Below, piece by piece: positions 1-10,500 of a DNA stretch of 64,000 nucleotides. The position numbers and the translations under genes are program-made. The stretch is from JADKIH01 sp031427625 (GTDB lineage: Bacteria; Bacteroidota; Bacteroidia; AKYH767-A; 2013-40CM-41-45). The notes under the pieces are model-generated. The model was not told where the DNA came from. It saw only the letters and a program-made list of their open reading frames with translations, and did not search any database. How positions within the stretch are numbered: position 1 is the first letter of the stretch; every line of letters starts with the position of its first letter. Location: NCBI GenBank assembly GCA_031427625.1, contig JANPNV010000026.1, forward strand, positions 13,538-77,537, read 5' to 3'.

Positions 1-369
1 TGATGACGTAAAGAATACACGTTTCACACCAGTGTTTTTTGATAAACTTAATATGTGGTTAATGCCGGTAATGTCATTCAAAACCATTACAGGATTTGCG
101 AGAGTTCTTTTAACCCCAACGACAGCCGCATAATGAAATACATAATCGAATCGATACGCATGAAATATGCTGGCAATATCCATCAGATCGTTTGCATTAC
201 CCTTAATGAATTTTACATTCTGATGAACAGACTTAGGAACTTTAGAGATGGAACCTGTAAGAAGGTTATCGACAATCACGATGTAATTATCTGGATCTCT
301 TGCGAGGCGTTCGGCGAGACTGCTACCTATAAATCCTGCGCCGCCTGTTATTAAAATTTTTCTTTTCAT
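1..369 (-). CDS. NAD-dependent epimerase/dehydratase, partial (C-terminus outside window)
   Basis: The first 123 codons of a sugar-nucleotide epimerase are open to the window edge, starting at the ATG on 369-367. The N-terminus reads MKRKILITGGAGFIGSSLAE, a Rossmann NAD-binding start with GGAGFIG at residues 9-15, followed by an acidic end of beta-2 (IVIVDNLLTGS) and the YVFHYAAVVG segment usual for extended SDR epimerases such as GalE or UDP-glucuronate decarboxylase. The YxxxK catalytic motif lies beyond the window, so the substrate cannot be read. It sits downstream of rfbA on the same strand after a 240-base gap, fitting a nucleotide-sugar or polysaccharide locus. Confidence 0.9.
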   Translation of the reverse strand, partial: MKRKILITGGAGFIGSSLAERLARDPDNYIVIVDNLLTGSISKVPKSVHQNVKFIKGNANDLMDIASIFHAYRFDYVFHYAAVVGVKRTLANPVMVLNDITGINHILSLSKNTGVKRVFFTSS

Positions 370-481
370 ACTACCTTTCGAATTGATATCAAATGTTATC
401 ATTTATTTCACAGCTGGAATTTATTTTATACCAATACTGAGTAATAATGGGTGAATAATGGATGTTCTACTATTAGATTTA

Positions 482-507
482 TAATTCATGAAATAATTCA
501 TGAATTA
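482..507. other. AT-rich perfect inverted repeat between rfbA and epimerase
   Basis: An 11-base arm at 482-492 (TAATTCATGAA) is exactly inverted at 497-507 with a 4-base spacer. It lies in the gap between two genes read on the minus strand. There is no GC-rich core and no clear U-run, so it is a weak terminator candidate. An operator or simple AT hairpin is equally possible. Confidence 0.35.
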
Positions 508-608
508 ATAGAATCTTAAATTGATACTCCAATTCCGGAATTAGGTTATAGAAATTCTTTATTTATTAATTAAATCAATGAAAACGTAACTTAAAAGTGT
601 GTGTCATT

Positions 609-1466
609 TTATGAAAGTGACAAAAGATATTTTCCATAACCGCTTTTAACAAGGGGTTCTGCAAGTTTAATCAGTTGTTCATGAGTGATATAATTCATTC
701 TAAAGGCTACTTCTTCAATGCATCCTATTTTTAGGCCCTGACGTTCTTCGATTACTTGCACAAACTGACTTGCCTGCATAAGTGAAGCAAATGTTCCTGT
801 ATCGAGCCATGCCGTTCCTTTATCTAATATTCCTACCTTCAGTTTCCCAAGTTTCAGGTACTGTTTATTTACATCGGTAATTTCGTATTCTCCTCTTGCG
901 CTCGGCTTCAGATTTTTCGCAATCTCAACTACAGAGTTATCATAAAAATAAAGTCCGGGAACTGCATAATTTGATTTTGGATGAATCGGTTTTTCTTCGA
1001 TGCTCATCACGTTATTATCTTTGTCGAAGTCGACAACTCCATATCGTTCCGGATCACTTACATGGTATGCAAAAACAACACCGCCATCAGGTGTTCGATT
1101 GCTTTCTAAAAGCTGCTGAAGTCCGGTGCCATAAAAAATATTGTCGCCCAGAATAAGTGCAACATTATCTTTTCCGATAAATTTTTCTCCGATTACGAAT
1201 GCTTGAGCAAGGCCATTTGGAACGGCTTGTTCTGCATAAGTGAAACTACATCCCAGATTTTTCCCGTCACCCAACAGCTGTTTAAAGTGAGGAAGGTCAT
1301 GCGGTGTTGAGATGATTAGAATTTCATTTATTCCTGCCATCATAAGCACAGCAAGAGGGTAGTATATCATCGGCTTATCATAAACAGGCATGAGCTGCTT
1401 GCTCATTGCCAGAGTAAGAGGATGAAGTCGCGTGCCGGATCCTCCGGCTAATATTATTCCTTTCAC
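609..1466 (-). CDS. rfbA: Glucose-1-phosphate thymidylyltransferase
   Basis: Makes dTDP-glucose from dTTP and glucose-1-phosphate, the first step of dTDP-rhamnose and related sugar synthesis, in the cytoplasm. The 285-residue length is normal. The N-terminal nucleotidyltransferase signature GGSGTRLHPLT is at residues 8-18, GDNIFYG near 107-113 and an EKP motif near 157. The start is GTG at 1466; no nearby in-frame ATG precedes the glycine-rich loop. The rfbB, rfbC and rfbD partners are not in view, though an epimerase lies downstream on the same strand, so the locus may continue past the left edge. Confidence 0.95.
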   Translation of the reverse strand: MKGIILAGGSGTRLHPLTLAMSKQLMPVYDKPMIYYPLAVLMMAGINEILIISTPHDLPHFKQLLGDGKNLGCSFTYAEQAVPNGLAQAFVIGEKFIGKDNVALILGDNIFYGTGLQQLLESNRTPDGGVVFAYHVSDPERYGVVDFDKDNNVMSIEEKPIHPKSNYAVPGLYFYDNSVVEIAKNLKPSARGEYEITDVNKQYLKLGKLKVGILDKGTAWLDTGTFASLMQASQFVQVIEERQGLKIGCIEEVAFRMNYITHEQLIKLAEPLVKSGYGKYLLSLS

Positions 1467-1554
1467 AGAATTATTTCAATGGATTTGAATTTGAAAAATA
1501 CTTCTTTTTAGCAATCATTTTATCAATTTTGATAATTATTGATGCATTATATTG

Positions 1555-3948
1555 TTATTCGGTAATGTTTTTTTTCACTTTTAGATCATTCAGCTCTACA
1601 TCTTCATCTTCGTCGAACACCTGTATCAAGGCCTCTTTGAGGAATGCTCGTGTGATGATTCTCTTTTCGAGAGAGAGAAGAAGAGTAGGGAGAAAGATGA
1701 GGTTACTAAGCATTGCTATCAGTAGAGTAATAGATATGAGCAGGCCGAGTGCTGACGTACCTCCGAAACTTGATGCTGTAAAAATAAAGAATCCAGCAAA
1801 GAGGATTACAGCAGTATAAATCATGCTAGGTCCTGTTTCATGGATAACTATGGTAACAGTTTTTGAAATACTGCCACCGTATTTTCTAAGCTCCTGTCTG
1901 TATCTTGTCAGGAAATACATGGTTCCGTCGCTGGCTATTCCAAATGCTATGCTGAAGATCAGAATAGTTGAAGGCTTTAATGCAATGCCGAAATATCCCA
2001 TCATTGCTGCTGTGAGAAGAAGTGGTGTCATACTTGGAATCAGAGCAATAATTACCATTCGGAAAGACATGAATAGAAAAAACATTACTGTTCCAATAAA
2101 TAATATGGCAAGGAGGACGCTTTCTTTCAGATTAAGAAGAAGGTAATCGTTATTTTTTAGAAAGATGATTGAGTTTCCGGTAAGCCTAACATCGTATTCT
2201 GAAGGAGGTAAGACGCTGTCGATTCTCGGACGAATTTCGTCAAGAAGAGTTTTCATTTTTATGGATCCTACATCAGCAACCTGGAAACTGAGACGAGTAA
2301 CTTGCTGGGCACTGTCGAGAATAGAATGGAACATTTTTTGATTTCCACGGGCATCATTAGCATAAGAGGAAAGTCTTCCGAGTTCCTGAAAATTCGGGAT
2401 GATATAAAATTTAGGATCACCATCGCGTAGTCCCTGATAGGAAAATTTAATTCCTTCAACAACGGAAACAGGTTCGCTAAACTCTTTATAACTGGCAAGA
2501 ATTTTTTGTATTCGGTTAAACTTATAAAGATTTTTCAGCTCAACAGCTCCTTTGGGTTGCTTGGTGTCGATAGCAATTTCAAATGGTAAAACACCTCTGA
2601 AATTGCTTTCGAAGAATTTAAGATCAGTATAAATGACATCTTTTTTAGGAAGGTCGTCGACAACGTATCCGACAGACGTGATTTTCATCATGCCGATTAT
2701 GCTTATGACGACTATCAGTCCGACAGTAATGTAAATCCGCATTCGGTAAGCATGAACCCACTTGTCAATCGAAGTGAGAAACAGGTTTAGCGATTTTCTG
2801 TCAAGGTGTTGTGTTTGTTTTGCTGAAGGAGTTGGCAGGTAGCTGAATACAATTGGAATCAGTATCAGAGAAATCAGAAACGTTAACATCACATTGAGTG
2901 ATGCAATAATTCCAAATTCAATAAGTACATCACTGTGAGTGAATGAAAATACAAGGAAGCCAATGGCTGTTGTAACGTTTGCATAGAATGTGGATGCACC
3001 GATGCGATAAATGGAACGTGCAAGCGCTTTTACTTTATTTCCATGCTTCGCAAATTCCTGTTGATATTTATTTAAGAGAAGAATGCAATTAGGTATTCCG
3101 ATAACAATGATCAATGGAGCGATGAGGCTTGTGAGAATGGTAATCTTGAATCCAAATAAATGCAATGTTCCGAACGACCAGATAACGCCGAGAATAACAA
3201 CGAGCATGGGAAAAATAACTGCGTAAAAACTCCGGAAGAAAACGAGCAGAATAAATGCAGTGACACCAAGTGCGAGAAAAAGAAACATCTTCATCTCAGA
3301 AAGAATTTTCTGTGAAACTGCTGTGCGAATGTATGGTAAGCCGGAGTAGTGAAGCGTAATGTGATTTTGGCTGGCAAATTGCTCGCTTATCGCCTTTATT
3401 TTCTCGACAATTTCAATTCGTCCATGCGTGTTAATTTTATTTTGATCAAATGTAATAGCCATGACGGTGGCCTTCGAAGTATCGTTATAAAGCAATCCTT
3501 CATAGAATGGAAGTAGTTTTATTTCATCACGAAGGTTGTCAGCCTCTTGTTGAGTTGTAGGTCGTGATGCAAGTAGTGGTTTAAAATCAAGTTTGTGAAG
3601 GCTGTCATTTCTGATAACATGGAATGCTCTTGCCACAGAAATTACTTCCTGAATACCTTCAATGTTTTTTATCTCATTGGTGAGCTCATACCAGCCGGCT
3701 AATACGGGAAGTTGCCAGATGCTGTCGCTTTTGAATCCGATAACCATAACGGTACCGTCTTCTCCGAATTTTTCTTTAAACTTTAGGTATTCCGAAAAAG
3801 TAGGATCCGTTGGAGGAAGAATTTTCGCGGCTTCATAGCTTAACTTAACCTTCGATGCAAAATAGCCCATTGCAACAGTGATAGACATCAGTACAATCAG
3901 TGTAACAATTCTATGTCTTAAAATAATACGGGCTGCGGCTTCGAGCAT
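1555..3948 (-). CDS. RND/MMPL-family transporter
   Basis: A 797-residue inner-membrane protein with the duplicated layout of the RND superfamily: one N-terminal helix, a periplasmic loop of about 180 residues, a block of helices (about 215-385), then a second helix, loop and five-helix block (about 620-770). The second block includes the segment STILIFSIAFGIASDGTMYF, which carries the buried acidic residue typical of proton-coupled MMPL/HpnN-type exporters. Such proteins export lipids or hydrophobic compounds using proton motive force. No adaptor or outer-membrane channel gene is adjacent, so the substrate is unknown. The C-terminus is acidic (VFDEDEDVELND). Confidence 0.85.
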   Translation of the reverse strand: MLEAAARIILRHRIVTLIVLMSITVAMGYFASKVKLSYEAAKILPPTDPTFSEYLKFKEKFGEDGTVMVIGFKSDSIWQLPVLAGWYELTNEIKNIEGIQEVISVARAFHVIRNDSLHKLDFKPLLASRPTTQQEADNLRDEIKLLPFYEGLLYNDTSKATVMAITFDQNKINTHGRIEIVEKIKAISEQFASQNHITLHYSGLPYIRTAVSQKILSEMKMFLFLALGVTAFILLVFFRSFYAVIFPMLVVILGVIWSFGTLHLFGFKITILTSLIAPLIIVIGIPNCILLLNKYQQEFAKHGNKVKALARSIYRIGASTFYANVTTAIGFLVFSFTHSDVLIEFGIIASLNVMLTFLISLILIPIVFSYLPTPSAKQTQHLDRKSLNLFLTSIDKWVHAYRMRIYITVGLIVVISIIGMMKITSVGYVVDDLPKKDVIYTDLKFFESNFRGVLPFEIAIDTKQPKGAVELKNLYKFNRIQKILASYKEFSEPVSVVEGIKFSYQGLRDGDPKFYIIPNFQELGRLSSYANDARGNQKMFHSILDSAQQVTRLSFQVADVGSIKMKTLLDEIRPRIDSVLPPSEYDVRLTGNSIIFLKNNDYLLLNLKESVLLAILFIGTVMFFLFMSFRMVIIALIPSMTPLLLTAAMMGYFGIALKPSTILIFSIAFGIASDGTMYFLTRYRQELRKYGGSISKTVTIVIHETGPSMIYTAVILFAGFFIFTASSFGGTSALGLLISITLLIAMLSNLIFLPTLLLSLEKRIITRAFLKEALIQVFDEDEDVELNDLKVKKNITE

Positions 3949-4026
3949 GAAGGCTTAAATGTAAAAAAATTAGTGAACTAGTAACGACCTGTTAATTGTA
4001 CTGAAAATCATTCTTTATTATGCTTT

Positions 4027-4833
4027 TTATAAAGCGAATTGGTAACCAATTGAAAGTAACCATTCGACGCAGAAAAAACTATGATTTGCTTTTGAATCGT
4101 CAACGGAAAGGACATCTATATAGTTTGCGAAAACACCTTTGAAACCTGTTTCAAAAAGAAAATGCTTGCGAAACTCATAACGCAACCCAAGATCAATTCC
4201 TCCAATATATCCTGCGATGTGATAATTATTGTTTTTGTCGACATTGAATAATGCAACTTCACTCTGCGGAATCACAATTCCTATACCCGGTTTTGCATGA
4301 AAAAAAATCTCATGAGAACCATTTTTGCTCGTAGCTAATTTTTTCCTTTTGACAAAACTTACCATCAGGAAATTTGCACCATTGGTATGTTCAAAACGAA
4401 CAAATGATCTTGAAAGAATTGTATCCTTATCCACATAATTCTCATGAATCTTACCTTTAACATGCACAATCTGGTCTTGATTTACAATATATTTTGCATG
4501 ATCAAAACCAATTTCAATACCCATGTCTGGATGCCTGGCAAATGTATACCCGACACGATAAATGAATTGCGGAATTGAAATTTCTTTGTCCAGAAGCCTG
4601 TTAAATCGTGGCAAATCATGAGCCTTTACATCATAAATAGTAAAGTCAAAATCATCGGTACTCCTGCTTGCAAAATGAATATCACTTTTTGAATACCAAT
4701 CTTTATTATACCCCCAGGATAGATATAAGCTGCCTTTTGGGCGTTTTTCATTATTTACCTCCTGACAGCGGGCTTGCTGACAAAAGATGGTAAAAACAAT
4801 AAAAAGGAAGAAAAATACTCTCGGCTGATGCAT
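4027..4833 (-). CDS. Putative outer-membrane beta-barrel protein
   Basis: 268 residues with a Sec signal peptide (hydrophobic FFFLFIVFTIFC, likely cut near QQARCQ). The mature part has alternating hydrophobic and polar strands, for example DLGLRYEFRKHFLFETGFKG, and ends in an aromatic-rich strand with a terminal hydrophobic residue, as in small outer-membrane barrels. I do not recognise a named family. It stands alone between the RND transporter, which is on the same strand about 80 bases downstream, and a divergent lipoprotein gene. Confidence 0.6.
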   Translation of the reverse strand: MHQPRVFFFLFIVFTIFCQQARCQEVNNEKRPKGSLYLSWGYNKDWYSKSDIHFASRSTDDFDFTIYDVKAHDLPRFNRLLDKEISIPQFIYRVGYTFARHPDMGIEIGFDHAKYIVNQDQIVHVKGKIHENYVDKDTILSRSFVRFEHTNGANFLMVSFVKRKKLATSKNGSHEIFFHAKPGIGIVIPQSEVALFNVDKNNNYHIAGYIGGIDLGLRYEFRKHFLFETGFKGVFANYIDVLSVDDSKANHSFFCVEWLLSIGYQFAL

Positions 4834-5066
4834 ATAACTTATCGCGAAATTAAATATATTTGTTTGGTCTCGATCATAGCTTTGAAATTGGACAGATTAT
4901 ATTTATTAACAAATTTGAATCGAACCGATTGAGGTTTATTCCGTATAGAAGATTGTCTTTGTAATTTTGTTATATGTCTTGTAAATGAGAACGTTATAAG
5001 TCAGCTAGTTGATAAAAATGTCAAACTGCCATCGTATTTCCTAAATCATCAATGTATACTTCCTCA

Positions 5067-5954
5067 ATGAATATTAAATATTTAATTATCTGTTTTTTCA
5101 TTTTTGCCTTTACGGTAAGCATTGTTTCATGCATAAAAGATGATGAAAACGATCCGCGAGCCATTAGCACGAGCTCAAATCCAAATGCCATTTCGTATAA
5201 CTTATCTCAATTATCGACACTATCAATTTCAAACATAACTCAGATATCTGCAATCTGTGGTGGAAATATTACTGATGACGGAGGTGCCAGCGTTACATCA
5301 AGAGGTGTGTGCTGGAGTACTTCTCCAAATCCCACTATAAATTCTACACATACGACTGATGGAGCAGGAACAGGCATATTCAGCAGCAATATTATCGGTC
5401 TTACAGTTGCTACAAAATATTATGTAAGGGCATATGCCGTAAATAATGCGGGAATTGCATACGGACTTGAGCAAAGCTTTACGACGGATCAATCACTAAT
5501 TCCCGGTCTTGCTTATCAAGGTGGAATAATTTTTTATGTTGACAGCACTGGAATGCATGGATTAATATGCGCTGAGGAAGATCAGAGCACTTCTGCAATT
5601 TGGGGTTGTCCGAATACGCAAATACCCGGAGCCGATGCAACTGCGCTTGGAAGCGGCCAGCCTAATTCTTATGATATATTAATCGGATGCACTAGTCCGG
5701 GAATTGCAGCTTTTATATGTGACACATTAATTGAGAATGGATATGCTGATTGGTTTCTTCCTTCTAAAGGTGAGTTATTGTTAATGTATCAGAATCTAAA
5801 ACCGGCAGGATATGGAAATTTTTCAAACGCTGCTTATTGGTCTTCGTCTGAAATGACTAATGTGTTTGGATGGCAGGTGATTTTTGGCACAGGCTCTACT
5901 CAAGGAGCCGGAAAAAACGGTGCATTCTCGGTGCGGGCTATCAGGATTTTCTAA
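5067..5954 (+). CDS. Lipoprotein with Fn3-like and DUF1566-type domains
   Basis: The start at 5067 gives a clean lipoprotein signal peptide (MNIKYLIICFFIFAF...) with the lipidated cysteine at residue 22. An alternative ATG at 5052 adds five residues. The sequence after the cysteine (IKDDEND) matches the acidic lipoprotein export signal of Bacteroidota, which sends lipoproteins to the cell surface. Residues about 45-140 resemble the fibronectin-III-like repeat with RGVCWSTSPNPT. The C-terminal half (GGIIFYVDSTG, ADWFLPSKGELLLMY, AYWSSSE, VRAIRIF) is typical of DUF1566-type domains. Function is unknown; probably surface-exposed. Confidence 0.75.
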   Translation: MNIKYLIICFFIFAFTVSIVSCIKDDENDPRAISTSSNPNAISYNLSQLSTLSISNITQISAICGGNITDDGGASVTSRGVCWSTSPNPTINSTHTTDGAGTGIFSSNIIGLTVATKYYVRAYAVNNAGIAYGLEQSFTTDQSLIPGLAYQGGIIFYVDSTGMHGLICAEEDQSTSAIWGCPNTQIPGADATALGSGQPNSYDILIGCTSPGIAAFICDTLIENGYADWFLPSKGELLLMYQNLKPAGYGNFSNAAYWSSSEMTNVFGWQVIFGTGSTQGAGKNGAFSVRAIRIF

Positions 5955-6057
5955 TCAGCTTTTCTGAGAGTATAAAATTGACAGCCGAACGCAGGATTAA
6001 ATCTGATGTCATTAAAATTATTGGTTGAGCCGATAATATAAAGACGACTGATAAAAC

Positions 6058-6273
6058 TCACATTACGGATACTTCTTCCTGCAAGGGAGCCAACTCATGT
6101 TCATTGATTCTGTTGGGTTCGATAATAACTAAACCCTTTTCGCCCGGGCTTATGATTGGTGTAAATCGTGCGCCATATATTATTTCTTCGAATCGATAAG
6201 AGTTTCGTGCATGAACAGTTTGGGCAAATGTCTCTTCGTAGGCATTAATTAAAACCATAAACTCAACTTCCAT
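6058..6273 (-). CDS. Small hypothetical protein (71 aa)
   Basis: An open frame of 71 codons with protein-like composition: a hydrophobic strand (FMVLINAYEE) followed by an amphipathic segment and a second strand (EKGLVIIEPNRI). It reads in the same direction as the DUF502 gene about 100 bases upstream. Weak purine-rich sequence (GAGGATGA) precedes the ATG. The frame stays open for some codons upstream without another ATG. No family was recognised, and chance coding cannot be excluded. Confidence 0.4.
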   Translation of the reverse strand: MEVEFMVLINAYEETFAQTVHARNSYRFEEIIYGARFTPIISPGEKGLVIIEPNRINEHELAPLQEEVSVM

Positions 6274-6374
6274 ATTTTTATAATCATCCTCTATCTTGCC
6301 ATAGGAATAATTTTCTATCGTTGATTTATAAAATCGTAAGAGTAGATGATCATTTAATTTTTCCCGCTTTTGAA

Positions 6375-6962
6375 TTATTCTTTAATTTCTGTCACTCCGC
6401 CTGAGATAATAAACTTCATGGCGTCTGTTCCGGAAGTATTTAAAAAAGTAATATTTTCTCTGGGTAAAATGATGAGTTCACCAGCAAAACTATATGAGAA
6501 TGGCAGGTATACAGCTACCATTTCCCTATCAATTCCCATGTCAGTCAGGTCTTCTTTTGTTATAAAACCGATTCGGTTGATTTGAGAATCTTTTTCAAGC
6601 CGCACGAGAACGGGTTTATTAAACCGACGTTTTTCTCCGACGAATGCCTCGACTAAATCTTTTACAGAAGAATAAATCAGCTTAACTAATGGAGCCTTTT
6701 CAATCATTCTTTCTGTATACATGAACAAGGGATTCCTTATATATCGAGCACTGATTAGTCCGACGAGCGCAATACTTACAAATATTGTTAGCAATCCCAG
6801 ACCCGGAATTTCTATATCCTTAAATCCGGGAACTTTAATCGGAACCTGGAAGGGGAGTAGGCTATCGATCCATAATATACTCTTGAATATGACCCAAAGT
6901 GTAATGGCTATGGGAACAACAAAGAGTAATCCCTGCAGAAAATAATTCAGTATCTTTTTCAT
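6375..6962 (-). CDS. DUF502 family membrane protein
   Basis: 195 residues with two N-terminal transmembrane helices (about 8-28 and 55-75) separated by the conserved WIDSLLP region, then a soluble domain with KLIYSSVKDLVEAF and KPVLVRLEKD. This order is diagnostic for DUF502 proteins, inner-membrane proteins found widely in bacteria and plants (plant members are called LIKE-COV). Their role is not established. It stands alone between a small hypothetical gene and the SPOR gene, all on the minus strand. Confidence 0.85.
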   Translation of the reverse strand: MKKILNYFLQGLLFVVPIAITLWVIFKSILWIDSLLPFQVPIKVPGFKDIEIPGLGLLTIFVSIALVGLISARYIRNPLFMYTERMIEKAPLVKLIYSSVKDLVEAFVGEKRRFNKPVLVRLEKDSQINRIGFITKEDLTDMGIDREMVAVYLPFSYSFAGELIILPRENITFLNTSGTDAMKFIISGGVTEIKE

Positions 6963-7097
6963 GTATTGTAGTTAATGATACAAAGATGGGAAAATCTGAT
7001 CATCTATTGAATTTGCAATCGGCATGAGGGAAATAATATTCATTATGCCGGAAAGAATTTAAATAATAAGCAATAATCAGAAGAGAAAATGGCGTAC

Positions 7098-7511
7098 CTA
7101 TTTTATCGGTGGTAATTTTACATCGTCAGACACTATAAAGGATGTTGGGTAAAGGCCTTCTATTTCCCGTAAAAATTTTTGAGCTTCGAGACGATTTCTG
7201 TAATCGCCGACTCTTACTTTAAAATTAGGCTGCTGGTAGGTTAAATAAGAGGGGATGTCTGCATACTTCGAGTTGAAATCGATTTTTACCTCCGATGCTT
7301 TCTGACGATTTCCGCCGAAATAAATCTGAATTCGGAATCCATGCATCGTCTGATTCGATAAATTCTGACGACGCTGTTTTTCGATAAGTTCATCGAGCCT
7401 GGCATCCTTCGTAATAATAATAGATGAATCAGAATTATATGTAGTCTTCTCCTGACCATTACCCGTTTTCGCAAACGAGAAAAGCACAAAAAACAAACAA
7501 AGATTTTTCAT
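7098..7511 (-). CDS. SPOR-domain secreted protein
   Basis: The chosen start at 7511 (MKNLCLFFVLFSFAKTGNGQ) gives a proper signal peptide; a longer frame to 7574 would put 21 extra residues before it. The C-terminal ~80 residues (GFRIQIYFGGNRQKA ... FKVRVGDYRNRLEAQKFLREIEGLYP) form a SPOR domain, which binds denuded glycan strands of peptidoglycan, often at the division site. The mature protein is periplasmic and only about 118 residues. It lies 55 bases downstream of infB on the same strand and may be read through from that operon. Confidence 0.85.
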   Translation of the reverse strand: MKNLCLFFVLFSFAKTGNGQEKTTYNSDSSIIITKDARLDELIEKQRRQNLSNQTMHGFRIQIYFGGNRQKASEVKIDFNSKYADIPSYLTYQQPNFKVRVGDYRNRLEAQKFLREIEGLYPTSFIVSDDVKLPPIK

Positions 7512-7566
7512 TGACGGATTAGCTGTTAAAATCAATCGGTGGATCGAAAAGACCCACCGGTCGATC

Positions 7567-10500
7567 TTAAGCAAGAGTACGTTTAATCATTACTTGTTCA
7601 TATCCTTCAATTACATCACCAACCTGGATGTCATTAAAGTTAGAAATACTCAGACCACATTCGTAGCCGCCTGAAACTTCTTTTACATCATCTTTAAATC
7701 GTTTAAGCGATGCAAGCTCGCCTGAGTATACTACGATACCATCACGAACAACACGAACTTTTGTATTTCTGGAAATTTTTCCGTCGAGGACCATGCAACC
7801 TGCTACCGTTCCGATTTTTGGAATCTTAAACGTTTCGCGGATCTCAATATTGCCGACAATCTTTTCCTGAAATTCAGGAGCAAGCATTCCTTCCATAGCT
7901 AACTTAAGTTCGTTGATAGCATTATAGATAATGGAATATAGTCTGATTTCTATTTGTTCGGATTCTGCAAGCTTACGTGCATTCACAGAAGGTCTGACTT
8001 GGAAACCGATAACGATTGCATTCGATGCAGATGCAAGGAGTACGTCGCTTTCTGTAATCTGGCCGACTGATTTATGAATGATATTAATTTGAATTTCAGG
8101 ATTCGAAAGTTTCAACAATGAATCAGCAAGTGCTTCAATAGAACCATCAACGTCACCTTTAACGATCACATTAAGTTCTTTGAAGTTACCGATTGCAAGT
8201 CGTCTTCCGATTTCATCAAGTGTAATATGTTTGTGAGTACGAATTCCCTGCTCACGTTGAAGTTGAAGTCTTTTATTAGCAATATCACGGGCTTCTCTTT
8301 CGTCTTCCATTACATTAAACAAGTCACCTGCCTGAGGTGCGCCAGTCATACCAAGTACTTGCGCTGGTGATGAAGGTCCGGCTTCCTTAATCCGGAAACC
8401 TCTTTCATTATACAATGCTTTTACGCGGCCACTGTAACAACCTGCAAGAAGAATGTCGCCTACGTGAAGCGTTCCACCCTGAACCAGTACAGTCATTACA
8501 TAACCGCGACCTTTGTCAAGCATGGATTCAATTACAGTACCGTTGGCGCGGCGATTAGGATTAGCTTTTAGTTCAAGTAATTCTGATTCCAGTAAAACTT
8601 TTTCTAACAGAGCGTCAATGTTAAGTCCTTTCTTGGCGCTTATTTCCTGGCATTGGTATTTTCCACCCCAGTCTTCGACAAGAATATTCATTTTAGAAAG
8701 TTGTTCACGAATACGTTCAGGATTTGCATCAGGCTTATCTACTTTATTGATGGCAAAAACCATTGGCACACCAGCTGCCTGAGCATGATTGATTGCCTCG
8801 ATCGTTTGAGGCATTACACTATCGTCGGCAGCAATCACAATGATTGCCACATCTGTTACTTTTGCACCACGTGCACGCATGGCAGTAAATGCCTCGTGAC
8901 CTGGCGTATCAAGGAATGTTATCTTTTTGCCATTTTCCAGTGATACCTCATAGGCACCGATATGCTGGGTAATACCACCGGCCTCTCCGGCAATTACATT
9001 GGCTTTACGAATATAATCGAGAAGTGAAGTTTTTCCATGATCCACATGTCCCATAACAGTTACAATAGGGGAGCGTGGTCCTATGTCTTCCGGTTTATCT
9101 TCTTCAACACCGATTGTTTCCTGTACATCAGCGCTGACGAATTCTACTTTGTAACCAAACTCTTCTGCAACGACACTTAATGTTTCTGCATCGAGACGTT
9201 GATTGATGGAAACGAAAATACCAAGAGACATACAAGCAGATATAATTTCCGTTACTGAAACGTCCATCATCCTTGCCAGATCGTTGGCTGTTACAAATTC
9301 TGTAACCTGAATTATTTTATTATCTGCTTCTTCTGCGGCCCGTTCTGCTTTTACTTCTGCACGTTCATCTCTGCGGGCTCTACGCATTTTTGAAGACTTC
9401 GATTTACCTGAACCACTGAGTCGGGCAAGTGTTGCCTTAATCTGATCCTGTATTTCCTTTTCTGTAGGTTCTGCCTTTACAATTGGCCTTGAAGGACCTG
9501 TTCGGGGAGGAGGACGATTTCCTCTGTCTTGTGGTACGATAGGGCGTGACTTGTCAGCCGGAACCGGTTGTCCGCCGCCCTTTCTTTCAGTGCGTTTACG
9601 TTTTTTCTTTTTATCATCAACTGCGCCAGATGATGATGCAACAGGTTTTCTTTTTGGAGGTTCTGCAGGGAGTTCGATTTTTCCGAGAACGGTCGGACCT
9701 GAAAGTTTTGTTCTAACTATTCGGTGGATATCGTCCTTCTTTAACTCGTCCTGTTCGGATGGAGTTACTTCAGCGGGTGGTGTTTTTGGTTCAACAACTA
9801 CAGGAGCGGAGGAAACAGGAGCAATCACTTCTGGAGTAGGTTCTTCAGGTATCGTCTCAACTGGTTCGGAAATTTCGGGAGCTGATGGTGGTGTGAAGGT
9901 GGCAACAGGTGTTGGTTCTGCCACAGGTAATATTTCATCAACTACCGGAGTAGGCTCCGGCTCGGCAGCATCTTTCTTTTTTCGTGCAGATTTTTTCGCA
10001 GGAGTTTCTTCTACAGGAACTTCAACTTTTTTTGCAACGGGTTCTTCTTTAGCTTTTGCCGAACGTTTTTTCTTTGATGAGTCTTCCTCTACATCTATTT
10101 TACCGACAACTTTAGGACCTTCTACCTTATCAGCTTTTGCTTTTATTACATGGCTGTCTTTTTCCTTAGCTTCCTTCTCTTTCTTCTCCTTTGCCTTTGA
10201 TTCAATTTCTTTCGTTTCCTTATCAGCTTTGGCTTTGGCTTTTGACACCTTTTCTTTTTCTGCCTTTGCAGTATCTTCGATCAGGTAATGAGCGGCACTG
10301 ACATTTTTAATCAGGATTTCGTTTGAGTCATCTTCTTTTCTTGAATTAGTTTTTGGACGATCGTCCGCTTCTAAAACAAAAGAATTTTCTTTCCGGATTT
10401 TACTCTGCGAAATTTGTTGCGCCTCTTCTTTGGCAGATTTATCACCCTGGAATTCTTTCAACAGCAGGGAATATGCATCTCCGGGCAATTTTGTATTCGG

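Noticed and set aside
896..1156. 86-codon plus-strand frame
   Set aside because: Antisense to conserved rfbA codons with no protein-like features.
9551..10288. 245-codon plus-strand open frame rich in S, G, T and F
   Set aside because: It is the antisense of the low-complexity K/E/A/P linker of infB; composition mirrors that linker and no start signal or family is present.
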